Below are positions 56,719-64,000 of a stretch of 64,000 nt of DNA, in pieces (the stretch's first letter is position 1; the number at the start of each line of letters is the position of its first letter). Below the pieces are notes generated by a model that did no database searches, was not told where the DNA came from, and saw only the letters and a list, made by a program, of their open reading frames with translations. The position numbers were made by a program, and so were the translations under genes. The stretch is from positions 1-64,000 of the forward strand of contig NZ_JALHMP010000001.1 in the NCBI RefSeq assembly GCF_022843985.1. Direction: 5' to 3'. Origin of the DNA: Phreatobacter sp. GTDB taxonomy: Bacteria > Pseudomonadota > Alphaproteobacteria > Rhizobiales > Phreatobacteraceae.

Positions 56719-57681
56719 ATGGTCATCCATCGCGAGCGCGTCGTCATCATCGGTTCCGGCCCGGCCGGCTATACGGCCGCCATCTATGCGGCCCGTGCCA
56801 TGCTCAATCCGGTGATGATCCAAGGCATGCAGCCCGGCGGCCAGCTGACGATCACCACCGATGTTGAGAACTATCCGGGCTTCGCCGACGTCATCCAGGG
56901 CCCCTGGCTGATGGAGCAGATGGAGAAGCAGGCCGCCCATGTCGGCACCCGCATCGTCTCCGATCATGTCGCCGCCGTGGACCTTCAGCAGCGCCCCTTC
57001 CGCATCACCTGCGAATCCGGCGATGTCTACGAGGCTGAAGCGCTGATCATCTGCACCGGCGCCCAGGCCAAGTGGCTGGACCTGCCATCGGAGCAGAAGT
57101 TCCGCGGCTTCGGCGTATCTGCCTGCGCGACCTGTGACGGCTTCTTCTACCGGAACAAGGAGGTTCTGGTCGTCGGCGGCGGCAATACCGCCGTCGAGGA
57201 AGCCCTTTTCCTCACCAATTTTGCCTCCAAGGTGACCGTCGTCCATCGCCGCGACGCCTTCAAGGCCGAGAGGATCCTGCAGGAGCGCCTGTTCGCCCAC
57301 CCGAAGATCGACGTGGTTTGGGACAGCGCGCTGGACGAGGTGATCGGCCGCGACGAGCCGACCGCCGTCACCCGCGTACGCCTTCGTAACGTCAAGACCG
57401 GCGAGACGCAGGAGCGCCCGGTCGACGGCGTCTTCATTGCCATCGGCCATGCCCCGGCCGTCGAACTGTTCGAGGGCCAGCTGCGCAAGAAGCCCTCGGG
57501 CTATCTGTGGACCGCCCCCGATTCCACCGCCACCGACGTTGCCGGCGTTTTCGCCGCCGGAGACGTCACCGATGACACCTACCGCCAGGCGGTTACCGCC
57601 GCCGGCATGGGATGCATGGCCGCCCTCGAAGCCGAACGGTATCTCGCGCACCACGCGACCATCCGCCAAGCCGCAGAATAA
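56719..57681 (+). CDS. trxB: Thioredoxin reductase
   Basis: This 320-aa FAD/NADPH enzyme reduces thioredoxin. The FAD motif is VIIGSGPAGYTAAIYAAR, the redox disulfide is Cys136-Cys139 in ACATCDG, and the NADPH motif is VVGGGNTAVEEALFL; FAAGDVTDDTYRQ closes the FAD site. The ATG at 56719 gives the normal N-terminus. The LysR gene follows 33 bases later. Confidence 0.97.
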   Translation: MVIHRERVVIIGSGPAGYTAAIYAARAMLNPVMIQGMQPGGQLTITTDVENYPGFADVIQGPWLMEQMEKQAAHVGTRIVSDHVAAVDLQQRPFRITCESGDVYEAEALIICTGAQAKWLDLPSEQKFRGFGVSACATCDGFFYRNKEVLVVGGGNTAVEEALFLTNFASKVTVVHRRDAFKAERILQERLFAHPKIDVVWDSALDEVIGRDEPTAVTRVRLRNVKTGETQERPVDGVFIAIGHAPAVELFEGQLRKKPSGYLWTAPDSTATDVAGVFAAGDVTDDTYRQAVTAAGMGCMAALEAERYLAHHATIRQAAE

Positions 57682-57714
57682 GACGGACACAGCAGCCGCC
57701 TCCGGGAGACTTCG

Positions 57715-58605
57715 ATGGACTGGGACAAGCTGAGGATTTTTCACGCCGCTGCGGCAGCGGGCAGCTTCACCCATGCGGCCGATACGCTGGGACTGTCGCA
57801 GTCAGCCGTTTCCCGCCAGGTGTCGTCGCTGGAGCAGGACCTGAAGGTGCCCCTGTTCCACCGTCACGCCCGCGGCCTGGTGCTGACCGAACAGGGCGAA
57901 CTGCTCTACCACACGGCGCAAGACGTGCTGATGAAGCTCGAGAGCGCCAAGATCAAACTGACGGATTCGAAGGAGCGGCCGAACGGCGAGCTGAAGGTGA
58001 CGACGACCGTCGGCCTCGGCACCGCCTGGCTGGCGCCGCGCCTCGGCGAGTTCCTCGACCTCTATCCCGACATCCAGATCAAGATGATCCTCACCGACGA
58101 GGAACTCGACCTGTCGATGCGCGAGGCCGATGTCGGGATCCGCGTCCGCCAGCCGGTTCAGCCGGACCTCATCCAGCGCAAGCTGTTCCAGATCAAGTTC
58201 CACGCCTTCGCCTCGTCCGACTATCTCAAGCGCCACGGGTCGCCGAAGAACGCCACCGAACTCGATGGCCATCGCATCCTCGCTTTTGGCGGGCGGGCGC
58301 CAAACTACATGCAGAACGTCACATGGCTGTCGACGGCGGGCCGCAACGGCATGGTTCCCCGGTCCTTCGCCATGTCGATCAACAATATCTCGGGGCTGGT
58401 GGCGGCGGTGGAGAACGGCATCGGCGTTGCCGTCCTGCCGGATTATCTCATCCGCGACGGCTCGGGCCTGGTGCAGATCCTCGACGACGAGGAGATGCCG
58501 GTTCTCGACGCTTGGTTCGTCTATCCGGAGGAGTTGAAGTCGGTCGCCCGCGTGCAGGTGTTCCGCGACTTCCTCGTTGCCAAGGCGCAGCGCTGGCCGG
58601 GCTGA
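57715..58605 (+). CDS. lsrB: LysR-family regulator, LsrB/VtlR type
   Basis: This 296-aa LysR regulator has an N-terminal winged HTH (GSFTHAADTLGLSQSAVSRQVSSLE) and a periplasmic-binding-like effector domain (about 90-296). Its place after lrp and trxB matches Sinorhizobium lsrB and its Brucella counterpart vtlR, regulators of oxidative stress, surface polysaccharide and small RNA genes. The protein contains no Cys at all, although redox-active Cys have been reported for Sinorhizobium LsrB; its sensing mode must differ. Confidence 0.88.
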   Translation: MDWDKLRIFHAAAAAGSFTHAADTLGLSQSAVSRQVSSLEQDLKVPLFHRHARGLVLTEQGELLYHTAQDVLMKLESAKIKLTDSKERPNGELKVTTTVGLGTAWLAPRLGEFLDLYPDIQIKMILTDEELDLSMREADVGIRVRQPVQPDLIQRKLFQIKFHAFASSDYLKRHGSPKNATELDGHRILAFGGRAPNYMQNVTWLSTAGRNGMVPRSFAMSINNISGLVAAVENGIGVAVLPDYLIRDGSGLVQILDDEEMPVLDAWFVYPEELKSVARVQVFRDFLVAKAQRWPG

Positions 58606-58713
58606 CGGGCTCGCGCAGCCGATCCCCGCACCCGGTGCTGTGCAAGATCCAACGGCGTCCTTTGAGGCTGGCTGCCAGACGCAACTGCGGAATGCCGGGA
58701 AACCCGCTTGGGG

Positions 58714-58968
58714 TCACCCAGCAGACAGCCGAGCTTCCAGCGCCGCGATGCGGGCCTTCAGCGCCTCGTTCTCCTCGCGGGCCTTGACCGCCATGTCGCG
58801 CACAGCCTCGAACTCCTCGCGGCTGGGCAGGTCCATGTCGCGCAGCAGGCGCTCGGCCTGTGTCTTCACGAACGTGTCGGCCTCGCGCTTCATGCCCTGG
58901 GCGAAGCCCGCGGCGTCGGTCATGAACTTGGCGAACTCGTCGGCGATGCGGTCGCTGGTCTGGGTCAT
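58714..58968 (-). CDS. ubiK: Ubiquinone biosynthesis accessory factor UbiK
   Basis: This 84-aa protein of the BMFP (YqiC/UbiK) family has a short amphipathic N-terminus and a C-terminal coiled coil (about 50-82, EEFEAVRDMAVKAREENEALKARIAALEARL). UbiK helps the Ubi complex that makes ubiquinone. Convergent with lsrB, divergent from lgt. Confidence 0.9.
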   Translation of the reverse strand: MTQTSDRIADEFAKFMTDAAGFAQGMKREADTFVKTQAERLLRDMDLPSREEFEAVRDMAVKAREENEALKARIAALEARLSAG

Positions 58969-59072
58969 GGGGTCTCTCCGCTGCTGGGGAGGGTATGGGG
59001 TCGGCGCGGTCCCAGCGCAAGAGCCGGCAGGGGCTGCTTGACCTTCCCGGCCGGCGCGGGCAAACCCCGGCC

Positions 59073-59888
59073 ATGGCCCTCCTCGCCCTGCCCTTTCCTG
59101 TCATTGACCCGGTTCTGATTGCCGTCGGCCCGCTGGCGATCCGCTGGTACGCACTGGCCTATATTGGCGGTTTCCTGCTCGGCTGGTGGCTGGCCAAGAA
59201 GCTCGTCGCGACAGATCGCCTTTGGCCCGCAGGCAGGGCGCCGTTTGCCCCCGCCGTCATCGACGACGCCATCGTCTGGGCGGCACTCGCTGGCATTCTT
59301 GGTGGCCGCCTCGCCTTCGTCTTCGTCTACAATCTGGACTATTACCTCGCCAACCCGGCGGCGATCCTGGCGGTCTGGGAGGGTGGGATGGCCTTCCATG
59401 GCGGCATCGTCGGAGCCGTCGTCGGCCTGCTCATTTTCGCGCGGCGCAATTCCCTGCCCCTCCTGCCGCTGATCGACCTCGCCGCCATCGTCGCGCCGAT
59501 CGGCATCGCCCTCGGCCGACTCGCCAATTTCATCAAGCCGGAACTCTGGGGCCGCGTCACCGACGTGCCCTGGGGCATCATCTTTCCCGGCGCCGGGCCG
59601 GAACCGCGCCACCCCAGCCAGATCTACCAGGCGCTGACCGAGGGCCTGCTGCTGTTCGCAGTGCTTCTCCTCATCGCGCGTTCCGGCGGCCTGAAGCGGC
59701 CGGGCCTGCTCGCCGGCTGTTTCGGTATCGGCTACGGGTTAGCGCGCTCTTTCGGCGAACTGTTCCGCCAGCCAGACCCGCAACTGGGCTTTCTCTTCGC
59801 CGGTGCCACCATGGGCCAATTGCTGTCGGTGCCGCTGATCGGCATCGGACTCTGGCTGGTGCTCCGATCACGGCGCCAGCCGGCATGA
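59073..59888 (+). CDS. lgt: Prolipoprotein diacylglyceryl transferase
   Basis: Lgt adds diacylglycerol to the lipobox Cys of prolipoproteins in the inner membrane. The protein is 271 aa with seven membrane helices, GGMAFHGGIVGAVVG, the signature GRLANFIKPELWGR and RHPSQIYQALTEG. It is coupled by ATGA to the MidA-type gene, a pairing common in this class. Confidence 0.97.
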   Translation: MALLALPFPVIDPVLIAVGPLAIRWYALAYIGGFLLGWWLAKKLVATDRLWPAGRAPFAPAVIDDAIVWAALAGILGGRLAFVFVYNLDYYLANPAAILAVWEGGMAFHGGIVGAVVGLLIFARRNSLPLLPLIDLAAIVAPIGIALGRLANFIKPELWGRVTDVPWGIIFPGAGPEPRHPSQIYQALTEGLLLFAVLLLIARSGGLKRPGLLAGCFGIGYGLARSFGELFRQPDPQLGFLFAGATMGQLLSVPLIGIGLWLVLRSRRQPA

Positions 59889-60967
59889 CGCCGCTGGCGG
59901 CGGAACTGAAGGCGCTGATCGCCACCGAAGGCCCCCTGCCCGTCGACCGTTTCATGGCGCTGGCGCTCGGTCACCCCCGCCACGGCTATTACATGACGCG
60001 CGACCCGTTCGGCCCGGCGGGCGATTTCGTCACGGCGCCGGAGATTTCCCAGGTCTTTGGCGAGTTGATGGGTGTCTGGGCGGCCAGCGCGTGGGAGGCC
60101 ATGGGTCGGCCGGAGGCCGTCGCCCTTGTCGAGTTCGGGCCAGGGCGCGGCACGCTGATGGCGGACCTGCTGCGGGCTGCCGCGGCGCTGCCTGCCTTTC
60201 GTGCGGCTCTGGCCGTTCATCTGGTCGAGACCTCGGACCGGCTCGCGGCGCGCCAGCAGGACAGGTTGGCGGTCGCCAGCGTTCCCTGTACCTGGCATCG
60301 CGACCTGTCGACCGTCCCTGACGGACCGGCCATTCTCATCGCCAACGAGTTCCTCGACGCCTTGCCGATCCGGCAGTTCATCATGACGGCGTCAGGATGG
60401 CGCGAGCGCGTGGTCGGGCTCGTCGACGGCGCGCTTGCCTTCGGTCTTGCTGGCGACCCCGTACCCCCGTCCCTGGTTCCTGCGGCGCTGCGGCAGGCCG
60501 CACCGGGAGCGGTGATGGAAATCTGTCCTGCCTTCGGCCCTCTCGCCGCCGGCCTCGCCGCGCGGAATGCCCCGCTCGCCGGACTCTTTATCGATTACGG
60601 CCATGCTGCCTCCGCCCATGGCGAGACGCTGCAGGCCATGCAGGCGCATCGCTTCACCGATCCCCTTACCGCGCCCGGCGAAGCCGACATCACAGCCCAT
60701 GTCGATTTTGCGGCCCTGGGCCACGCCCTCTCCGCCGCAGGCCTGTGCGCCGGTGCGCCGGTGAGCCAGCGCGCGCTGCTCTTCGGGCTCGGGCTGCGTG
60801 AGAGGGCCGAGCGGCTGGCGCGATGCCAACCGGACGCATTCGAGACGCTGCGCGCCGGCGTGGAGCGACTGATCGACCCGGCCCCTGCCGGTATGGGATC
60901 GCTGTTCAAGGCCATGACCGTCGCCTCGTCCGACGGGCTGTTGAGGGCCTTGCCGGCCGCCACCTGA
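59885..60967 (+). CDS. MidA/NDUFAF7-family SAM-dependent methyltransferase
   Basis: This 360-aa protein belongs to the DUF185 family (mitochondrial NDUFAF7 methylates an Arg of a complex I subunit). It has YMTRDPFGPAGDFVTAPEISQVFGE, the SAM loop VEFGPGRGTLMADLLR, and IANEFLDALPIRQF. In bacteria a complex I assembly role is plausible but unproven. Its start overlaps the lgt stop. Confidence 0.92.
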   Translation: MTPLAAELKALIATEGPLPVDRFMALALGHPRHGYYMTRDPFGPAGDFVTAPEISQVFGELMGVWAASAWEAMGRPEAVALVEFGPGRGTLMADLLRAAAALPAFRAALAVHLVETSDRLAARQQDRLAVASVPCTWHRDLSTVPDGPAILIANEFLDALPIRQFIMTASGWRERVVGLVDGALAFGLAGDPVPPSLVPAALRQAAPGAVMEICPAFGPLAAGLAARNAPLAGLFIDYGHAASAHGETLQAMQAHRFTDPLTAPGEADITAHVDFAALGHALSAAGLCAGAPVSQRALLFGLGLRERAERLARCQPDAFETLRAGVERLIDPAPAGMGSLFKAMTVASSDGLLRALPAAT

Positions 60968-60971
60968 TTGT

Positions 60972-60986
60972 TGACCGTACCGCTCA
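60972..60986 (+). promoter_or_regulatory. TGA-N9-TCA iron-responsive operator-like site
   Basis: TGACCGTACCGCTCA matches the TGA-N9-TCA core of RirA/iron-responsive operators of Rhizobiales. It overlaps a TTGACC -35-like hexamer and lies just before TTATACA (60991-60997). It is 97 bases upstream of a siderophore-interacting protein gene, a typical iron-controlled target. Confidence 0.5.
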
Positions 60987-61083
60987 ACTTTTATACAAGA
61001 TAACAGCCTCGTTTCGAGGCCCGCGCCAGCCCGCCAGCATCCTGCTCCGCCAGCCAGCCGCCCTGATAGCGCCCAAAGGTTGG

Positions 61084-62166
61084 ATGATGACGATGTTGAA
61101 GGCTGAAGCCACCATTCCCACGACAGCAGGCCTCTCCTATGTCGCAGCGGTCTGCGCCAGGCTGGCGCAGTCGGATTTCGACGCGCGTGCCGAGGCGGGC
61201 CGCGGGCGTGTCGCCCTGGTCGATGACCTTGGCACCGGGACGCTGGAGGCTGCGCCCGACCGGCTTCATGTTCGCCTGGAATCACGGACCGAACAGGGCC
61301 TTTCCGTGCTGAAATTCCTGCTCAGTGCGCAGATCGAGGAGGTCGCCGCGGCGGAACATCCCGAGGTCGTCTGGAGCGGCGACGGTTGCGACAGCGCGGA
61401 CCTGCCCAGCTTGCGCGAGATGACCGTGCGGCGCGTCGCCGATGTGACGCCGCATGTGCGCCGTATCACCCTGACCGGTCAGGATCTTGTGCGCTTCGAG
61501 GGGGACAGCCTGCACGTCCGCCTGCTCTTTCCACCCGAGGGCGTGCATCCGCCGGAATGGCCGAAGCCGGGAAAGAACGGCCGTCCGGTCTGGCCGCCCG
61601 AGGATCGTCGGCCGGTGCAGCGCGTCTATACGATCCGCCGCATCGACGCGTCGGCCGGAGAGTTGGACATCGACTTCGTGCTGCATGCGGCGCCGGGCAT
61701 CGCCTCGGGCTGGGCGGCGGGGGCGCGACCGGGGGCGGTGATCGGTCTGATGGGGCCCGGCGGCCGCGAGGTCCGCCCGGCGGCCCATGTGCTGCTCGCC
61801 GGCGACGAGACCGCCATTCCGGCCATGGCGCGAATCCTCGCCCGCCTGCCGGAGGATACGGCCGGACAGGTGCTCATCGAGGTGGAGGACGAACGCGAGG
61901 TGCAGAGCCTTGCCCATCCCGCCGGCATCACGTTGCTCTGGCTGTTCCGCCGCGGACGGGAGCCGGGACGCAACGACCTCCTGGCCGACGCCGTCATGTC
62001 GGCGCCTTTGCCGGAGCACGGCGACGTCTTCTGCTGGCTGGGTGCCGAAGAGGCCATCGCGCGCCGCATTCGCAGCTACTGGCGCGAGGAAAAGGGCCTC
62101 GACCGGGCCAGGTGCCTGGCAGTCGGCTACTGGAAGCACGCGCTGACCCTGGACGAGGGCGGCTGA
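61084..62166 (+). CDS. Siderophore-interacting protein with N-terminal DUF2218 domain
   Basis: This 360-aa cytoplasmic ferric-siderophore reductase has an N-terminal DUF2218 domain (about 8-98), then the SIP FAD-binding barrel (VADVTPHVRRITLTG, RVYTIRR as the flavin R-x-Y-T motif) and an NAD(P)H domain ending WREEKGLDRARCLAVGYWKHA. It releases iron from imported siderophores. Several in-frame ATGs cluster at the start; AAAGG five bases before 61084 supports it. An iron-box-like site precedes it. No siderophore uptake genes are adjacent. Confidence 0.93.
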   Translation: MMTMLKAEATIPTTAGLSYVAAVCARLAQSDFDARAEAGRGRVALVDDLGTGTLEAAPDRLHVRLESRTEQGLSVLKFLLSAQIEEVAAAEHPEVVWSGDGCDSADLPSLREMTVRRVADVTPHVRRITLTGQDLVRFEGDSLHVRLLFPPEGVHPPEWPKPGKNGRPVWPPEDRRPVQRVYTIRRIDASAGELDIDFVLHAAPGIASGWAAGARPGAVIGLMGPGGREVRPAAHVLLAGDETAIPAMARILARLPEDTAGQVLIEVEDEREVQSLAHPAGITLLWLFRRGREPGRNDLLADAVMSAPLPEHGDVFCWLGAEEAIARRIRSYWREEKGLDRARCLAVGYWKHALTLDEGG

Positions 62167-62187
62167 GTCCTGCCGATTGACAGCGGC

Positions 62188-62212
62188 GGGCGAAGCAGAT
62201 TTCGCTTCGCCC
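62188..62212 (+). promoter_or_regulatory. Perfect 9-bp hairpin directly before the pgeF start codon
   Basis: GGGCGAAGC and GCTTCGCCC pair perfectly around the loop AGATTTC, and the last stem base touches the ATG at 62213. It would cover the ribosome-binding region. It has no T-run, so it is not a good terminator for the upstream gene. Confidence 0.5.
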
Positions 62213-62980
62213 ATGTTTGTCACCTCCCCCGCCCTGACCGCCCTGCCCGGCATCCGCCATGCCTTCTTCACCCGCGAGGGCGGCGTGTCGGAAGGGCTCT
62301 ACGCCTCGCTCAATGCAGGGCTTGGCTCGGGCGACGACGGGGATCGGGTTCGCGAGAACCGCCGCCGGATGGCCGCGGCGCTGGGCGTCGCCGACAATGC
62401 ACTGATCTCCTGCTTCCAGATCCATTCGCCCGACGTCATCGTCGCAGACCGGCCTCATGACGGCGGCGACCGGCCCAAGGCCGATGCGGTGGTGACGCGG
62501 GTGCCCGGCATCGCCTGCGGCGTCGCCGCAGCCGATTGCGGACCGGTGCTCTTCGCCGATGCGGTTGCCGGGGTCGTCGGGGCCGCCCATGCCGGCTGGA
62601 AGGGGGCCATCGGCGGGGTGCTGGAGGCGACGATCGCTGCCATGGAAAAGCTCGGCGCCGACCGGGCCCGCATCCATGTCGCCGTCGGCCCGCTCATCCG
62701 TCAGCCGAGCTACGAGGTGTCCCAGGCCTTCGTCGACCAGTTCCGCGCCGCGGACGAGGCCTATGGGGGTTTCTTCGCTCCCGGCAGGCCCGGCCATGCC
62801 CAGTTCGACCTGCCGGGGTTCATCGCCGCCAGACTGTCGGCCGCCGGCATCGACCGGATCGACGATCTCGGCCTCGACACCTATGCCGACGAGGCGCGGT
62901 TCTATTCCTACCGGCGGACGACGCATCGCAAGGAGCCGGATTACGGCCGCCATATCGCCGGGATCGCGCTGGTCTCCTGA
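62213..62980 (+). CDS. pgeF: Peptidoglycan editing factor PgeF (YfiH/laccase-domain)
   Basis: This 255-aa protein has the YfiH family motifs: HAFFTREGGVSEGLYASLN, CFQIHSPDVI, AAADCGPVLF, GAAHAGWKGAIGGVLE and VAVGPLI, with the metal His/Cys. Members act on peptidoglycan precursors or purine nucleosides. The ATG at 62213 gives the usual N-terminus; a TTG at 62177 would place the hairpin inside the coding region and is the alternative. It follows the SIP gene. Confidence 0.92.
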   Translation: MFVTSPALTALPGIRHAFFTREGGVSEGLYASLNAGLGSGDDGDRVRENRRRMAAALGVADNALISCFQIHSPDVIVADRPHDGGDRPKADAVVTRVPGIACGVAAADCGPVLFADAVAGVVGAAHAGWKGAIGGVLEATIAAMEKLGADRARIHVAVGPLIRQPSYEVSQAFVDQFRAADEAYGGFFAPGRPGHAQFDLPGFIAARLSAAGIDRIDDLGLDTYADEARFYSYRRTTHRKEPDYGRHIAGIALVS

Positions 62981-63137
62981 CCCTGATCGTATCGCATTGC
63001 GGCACGACGCGGCCTTTTTCGCGTCACCCCGGTGTCACAGCCTGTTGATGGCCTCGTGCGGGAGGCGCGCGCGGCATTGTGGCGCGGTAGTTCGGTTGCT
63101 ATGAGGGCGCCTTCATTGCCGCCCCGAGAGCTGCCTC

Positions 63138-64000
63138 ATGTCGCGAAAACCCGGGATCAAGATCGTTTCCGGCAATTCCAACCGGCCGCTCGCCGATGCG
63201 ATCGGGGCCTATCTCAACACGCCCCCGGCCAAGGCCTCGGTCCGCCGCTTCGCCGATATGGAGATCTTCGTCGAGATCCAGGAGAACGTGCGCGGCGAGG
63301 ACGTCTATGTCGTCCAGTCGACGTCCTATCCGACCAATGACCACCTGATGGAGCTGCTGATCATCTGCGACGCGCTGCGCCGCTCCTCGGCCAAGCGCAT
63401 CACAGCGGTGATCCCCTATTTCGGCTATGCCCGCCAGGACCGCCGGTCCGGCTCGCGCACGCCGATCTCCGCCAAGCTGGTCGCCAACCTGATCACCCGC
63501 TCGGGCGCTGACCGCGTCATGACCCTCGACCTTCATGCCGGGCAGATCCAGGGCTTCTTCGACATCCCGACCGACAATCTCTTCGCCGCACCGCTGCTGG
63601 CCAAGGACATCCGCGAGACCCGCAGCATCCAGGACGTCATGGTCGTCTCGCCCGATGTCGGCGGTGTCGTCCGAGCGCGCGCGCTCGCCAAGCGCATCGA
63701 CGCCCTTCTCGCCATCGTCGACAAGCGCCGCGAGCGGCCAGGCGAGAGCGAGGTGATGAATGTCATCGGCGATGTCGAGGGCAAGAGCTGCATCCTCGTC
63801 GACGACATCGTCGATTCCGGCGGCACGCTGGTGAACGCCGCCGAGGCGCTGCTGGCGCGCGGCGCCAAGGACGTCTCGGCCTACATCACCCATGGTGTGC
63901 TGTCGGGCGGGGCTGTCGCCCGCATCACCGCCTCCAAGCTGAAGGAACTGGTGATCACCGATTCCATCCAGCCGACGGAAGCGGTCCGGGTCGCCCGCAA
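63138..64000 (+). CDS. prs: Ribose-phosphate pyrophosphokinase (3' end missing)
   Basis: Prs makes PRPP for nucleotide, His and Trp synthesis. 287 of about 310-320 residues are present before the window ends. The ATP-site loop [34 protein letters not shown] and the PRPP loop [13 protein letters not shown] are intact. 157 bases separate it from pgeF. Confidence 0.97.
   Translation, partial: MSRKPGIKIVSGNSNRPLADAIGAYLNTPPAKASVRRFADMEIFVEIQENVRGEDVYVVQSTSYPTNDHLMELLIICDALRRSSAKRITAVIPYFGYARQDRRSGSRTPISAKLVANLITRSGADRVMTLDLHAGQIQGFFDIPTDNLFAAPLLAKDIRETRSIQDVMVVSPDVGGVVRARALAKRIDALLAIVDKRRERPGESEVMNVIGDVEGKSCILVDDIVDSGGTLVNAAEALLARGAKDVSAYITHGVLSGGAVARITASKLKELVITDSIQPTEAVRVAR

Overview
The window is a GC-rich (about two thirds by eye) chromosomal stretch from an alphaproteobacterium, most likely of the order Hyphomicrobiales (Rhizobiales). 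The basis is gene content and order: serS-surE-pcm-LysM lipoprotein, the petP-petR pair beside ilvE, lrp next to trxB and an lsrB/vtlR-type LysR gene, an Irr/RirA-style TGA-N9-TCA site, and many Rhizobiales-type DUF families. I do not assign a genus. The first 15 bases match the 3' end of an Illumina adapter, so the left edge is a contig end carrying untrimmed adapter. The right edge cuts prs.

Layout. 16-6656 is housekeeping: a minus-strand serS-surE-pcm-LysM lipoprotein operon, a DUF1045 2H-phosphoesterase, mnmA with a PmtA/UbiE-like methyltransferase, and a small cytochrome c. A tRNA-Met with a near-consensus promoter follows. 7449-15007 is a tight six-gene operon: a variant carrier protein, an acyl-CoA dehydrogenase-like flavoprotein, a seryl-tRNA-synthetase-like amino acid:[carrier protein] ligase, a DUF1839 protein, a GH2 (beta-mannosidase-like) protein and a double alpha/beta hydrolase with a Cys in its second nucleophile elbow. 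It runs straight into an exopolysaccharide locus (15120-27332). That locus has a WcaJ-type initiating phosphoglycosyltransferase, GT4, a Wzy/O-antigen-ligase-like polymerase, GT2, a polysaccharide deacetylase, a GumC/Wzz-like chain-length protein without kinase, a WecG-type GT26, a GT92-like enzyme, a Wzx flippase and a Tat-exported GH10 hydrolase. No outer-membrane export protein and no BY-kinase is present.

27556-35005 holds qor, a TMEM43-family membrane protein, petPR, ilvE, csaA, a TetR regulator, proC and a YbjN protein. 35570-44491 holds an EF-G-like GTPase, small membrane proteins, a PQQ-type sugar dehydrogenase, a methyltransferase, DUF486 and SemiSWEET transporters, msrP, a metallo-beta-lactamase-fold hydrolase, a lipoprotein and a short RlpA. 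44641-52395 holds carA, yqeY, a DUF6644/DUF6152-like pair, a DUF3829 protein, greA and carB, with a possible attenuator in the carB leader. 52762-64000 holds an OpgC acyltransferase/SGNH hydrolase pair, an alpha/beta hydrolase, lrp, trxB, lsrB, ubiK, lgt with a MidA-type methyltransferase, a siderophore-interacting protein, pgeF and prs.

The most interesting unit is the aminoacyl-carrier-protein operon. Its ligase keeps the Zn ligands of the characterised Bradyrhizobium aa:CP ligase. Its neighbours supply plausible oxidation and transfer steps. Its contiguity with an exopolysaccharide locus suggests, but does not prove, that an amino-acid-derived group is made for the polysaccharide or another cell-surface acceptor.
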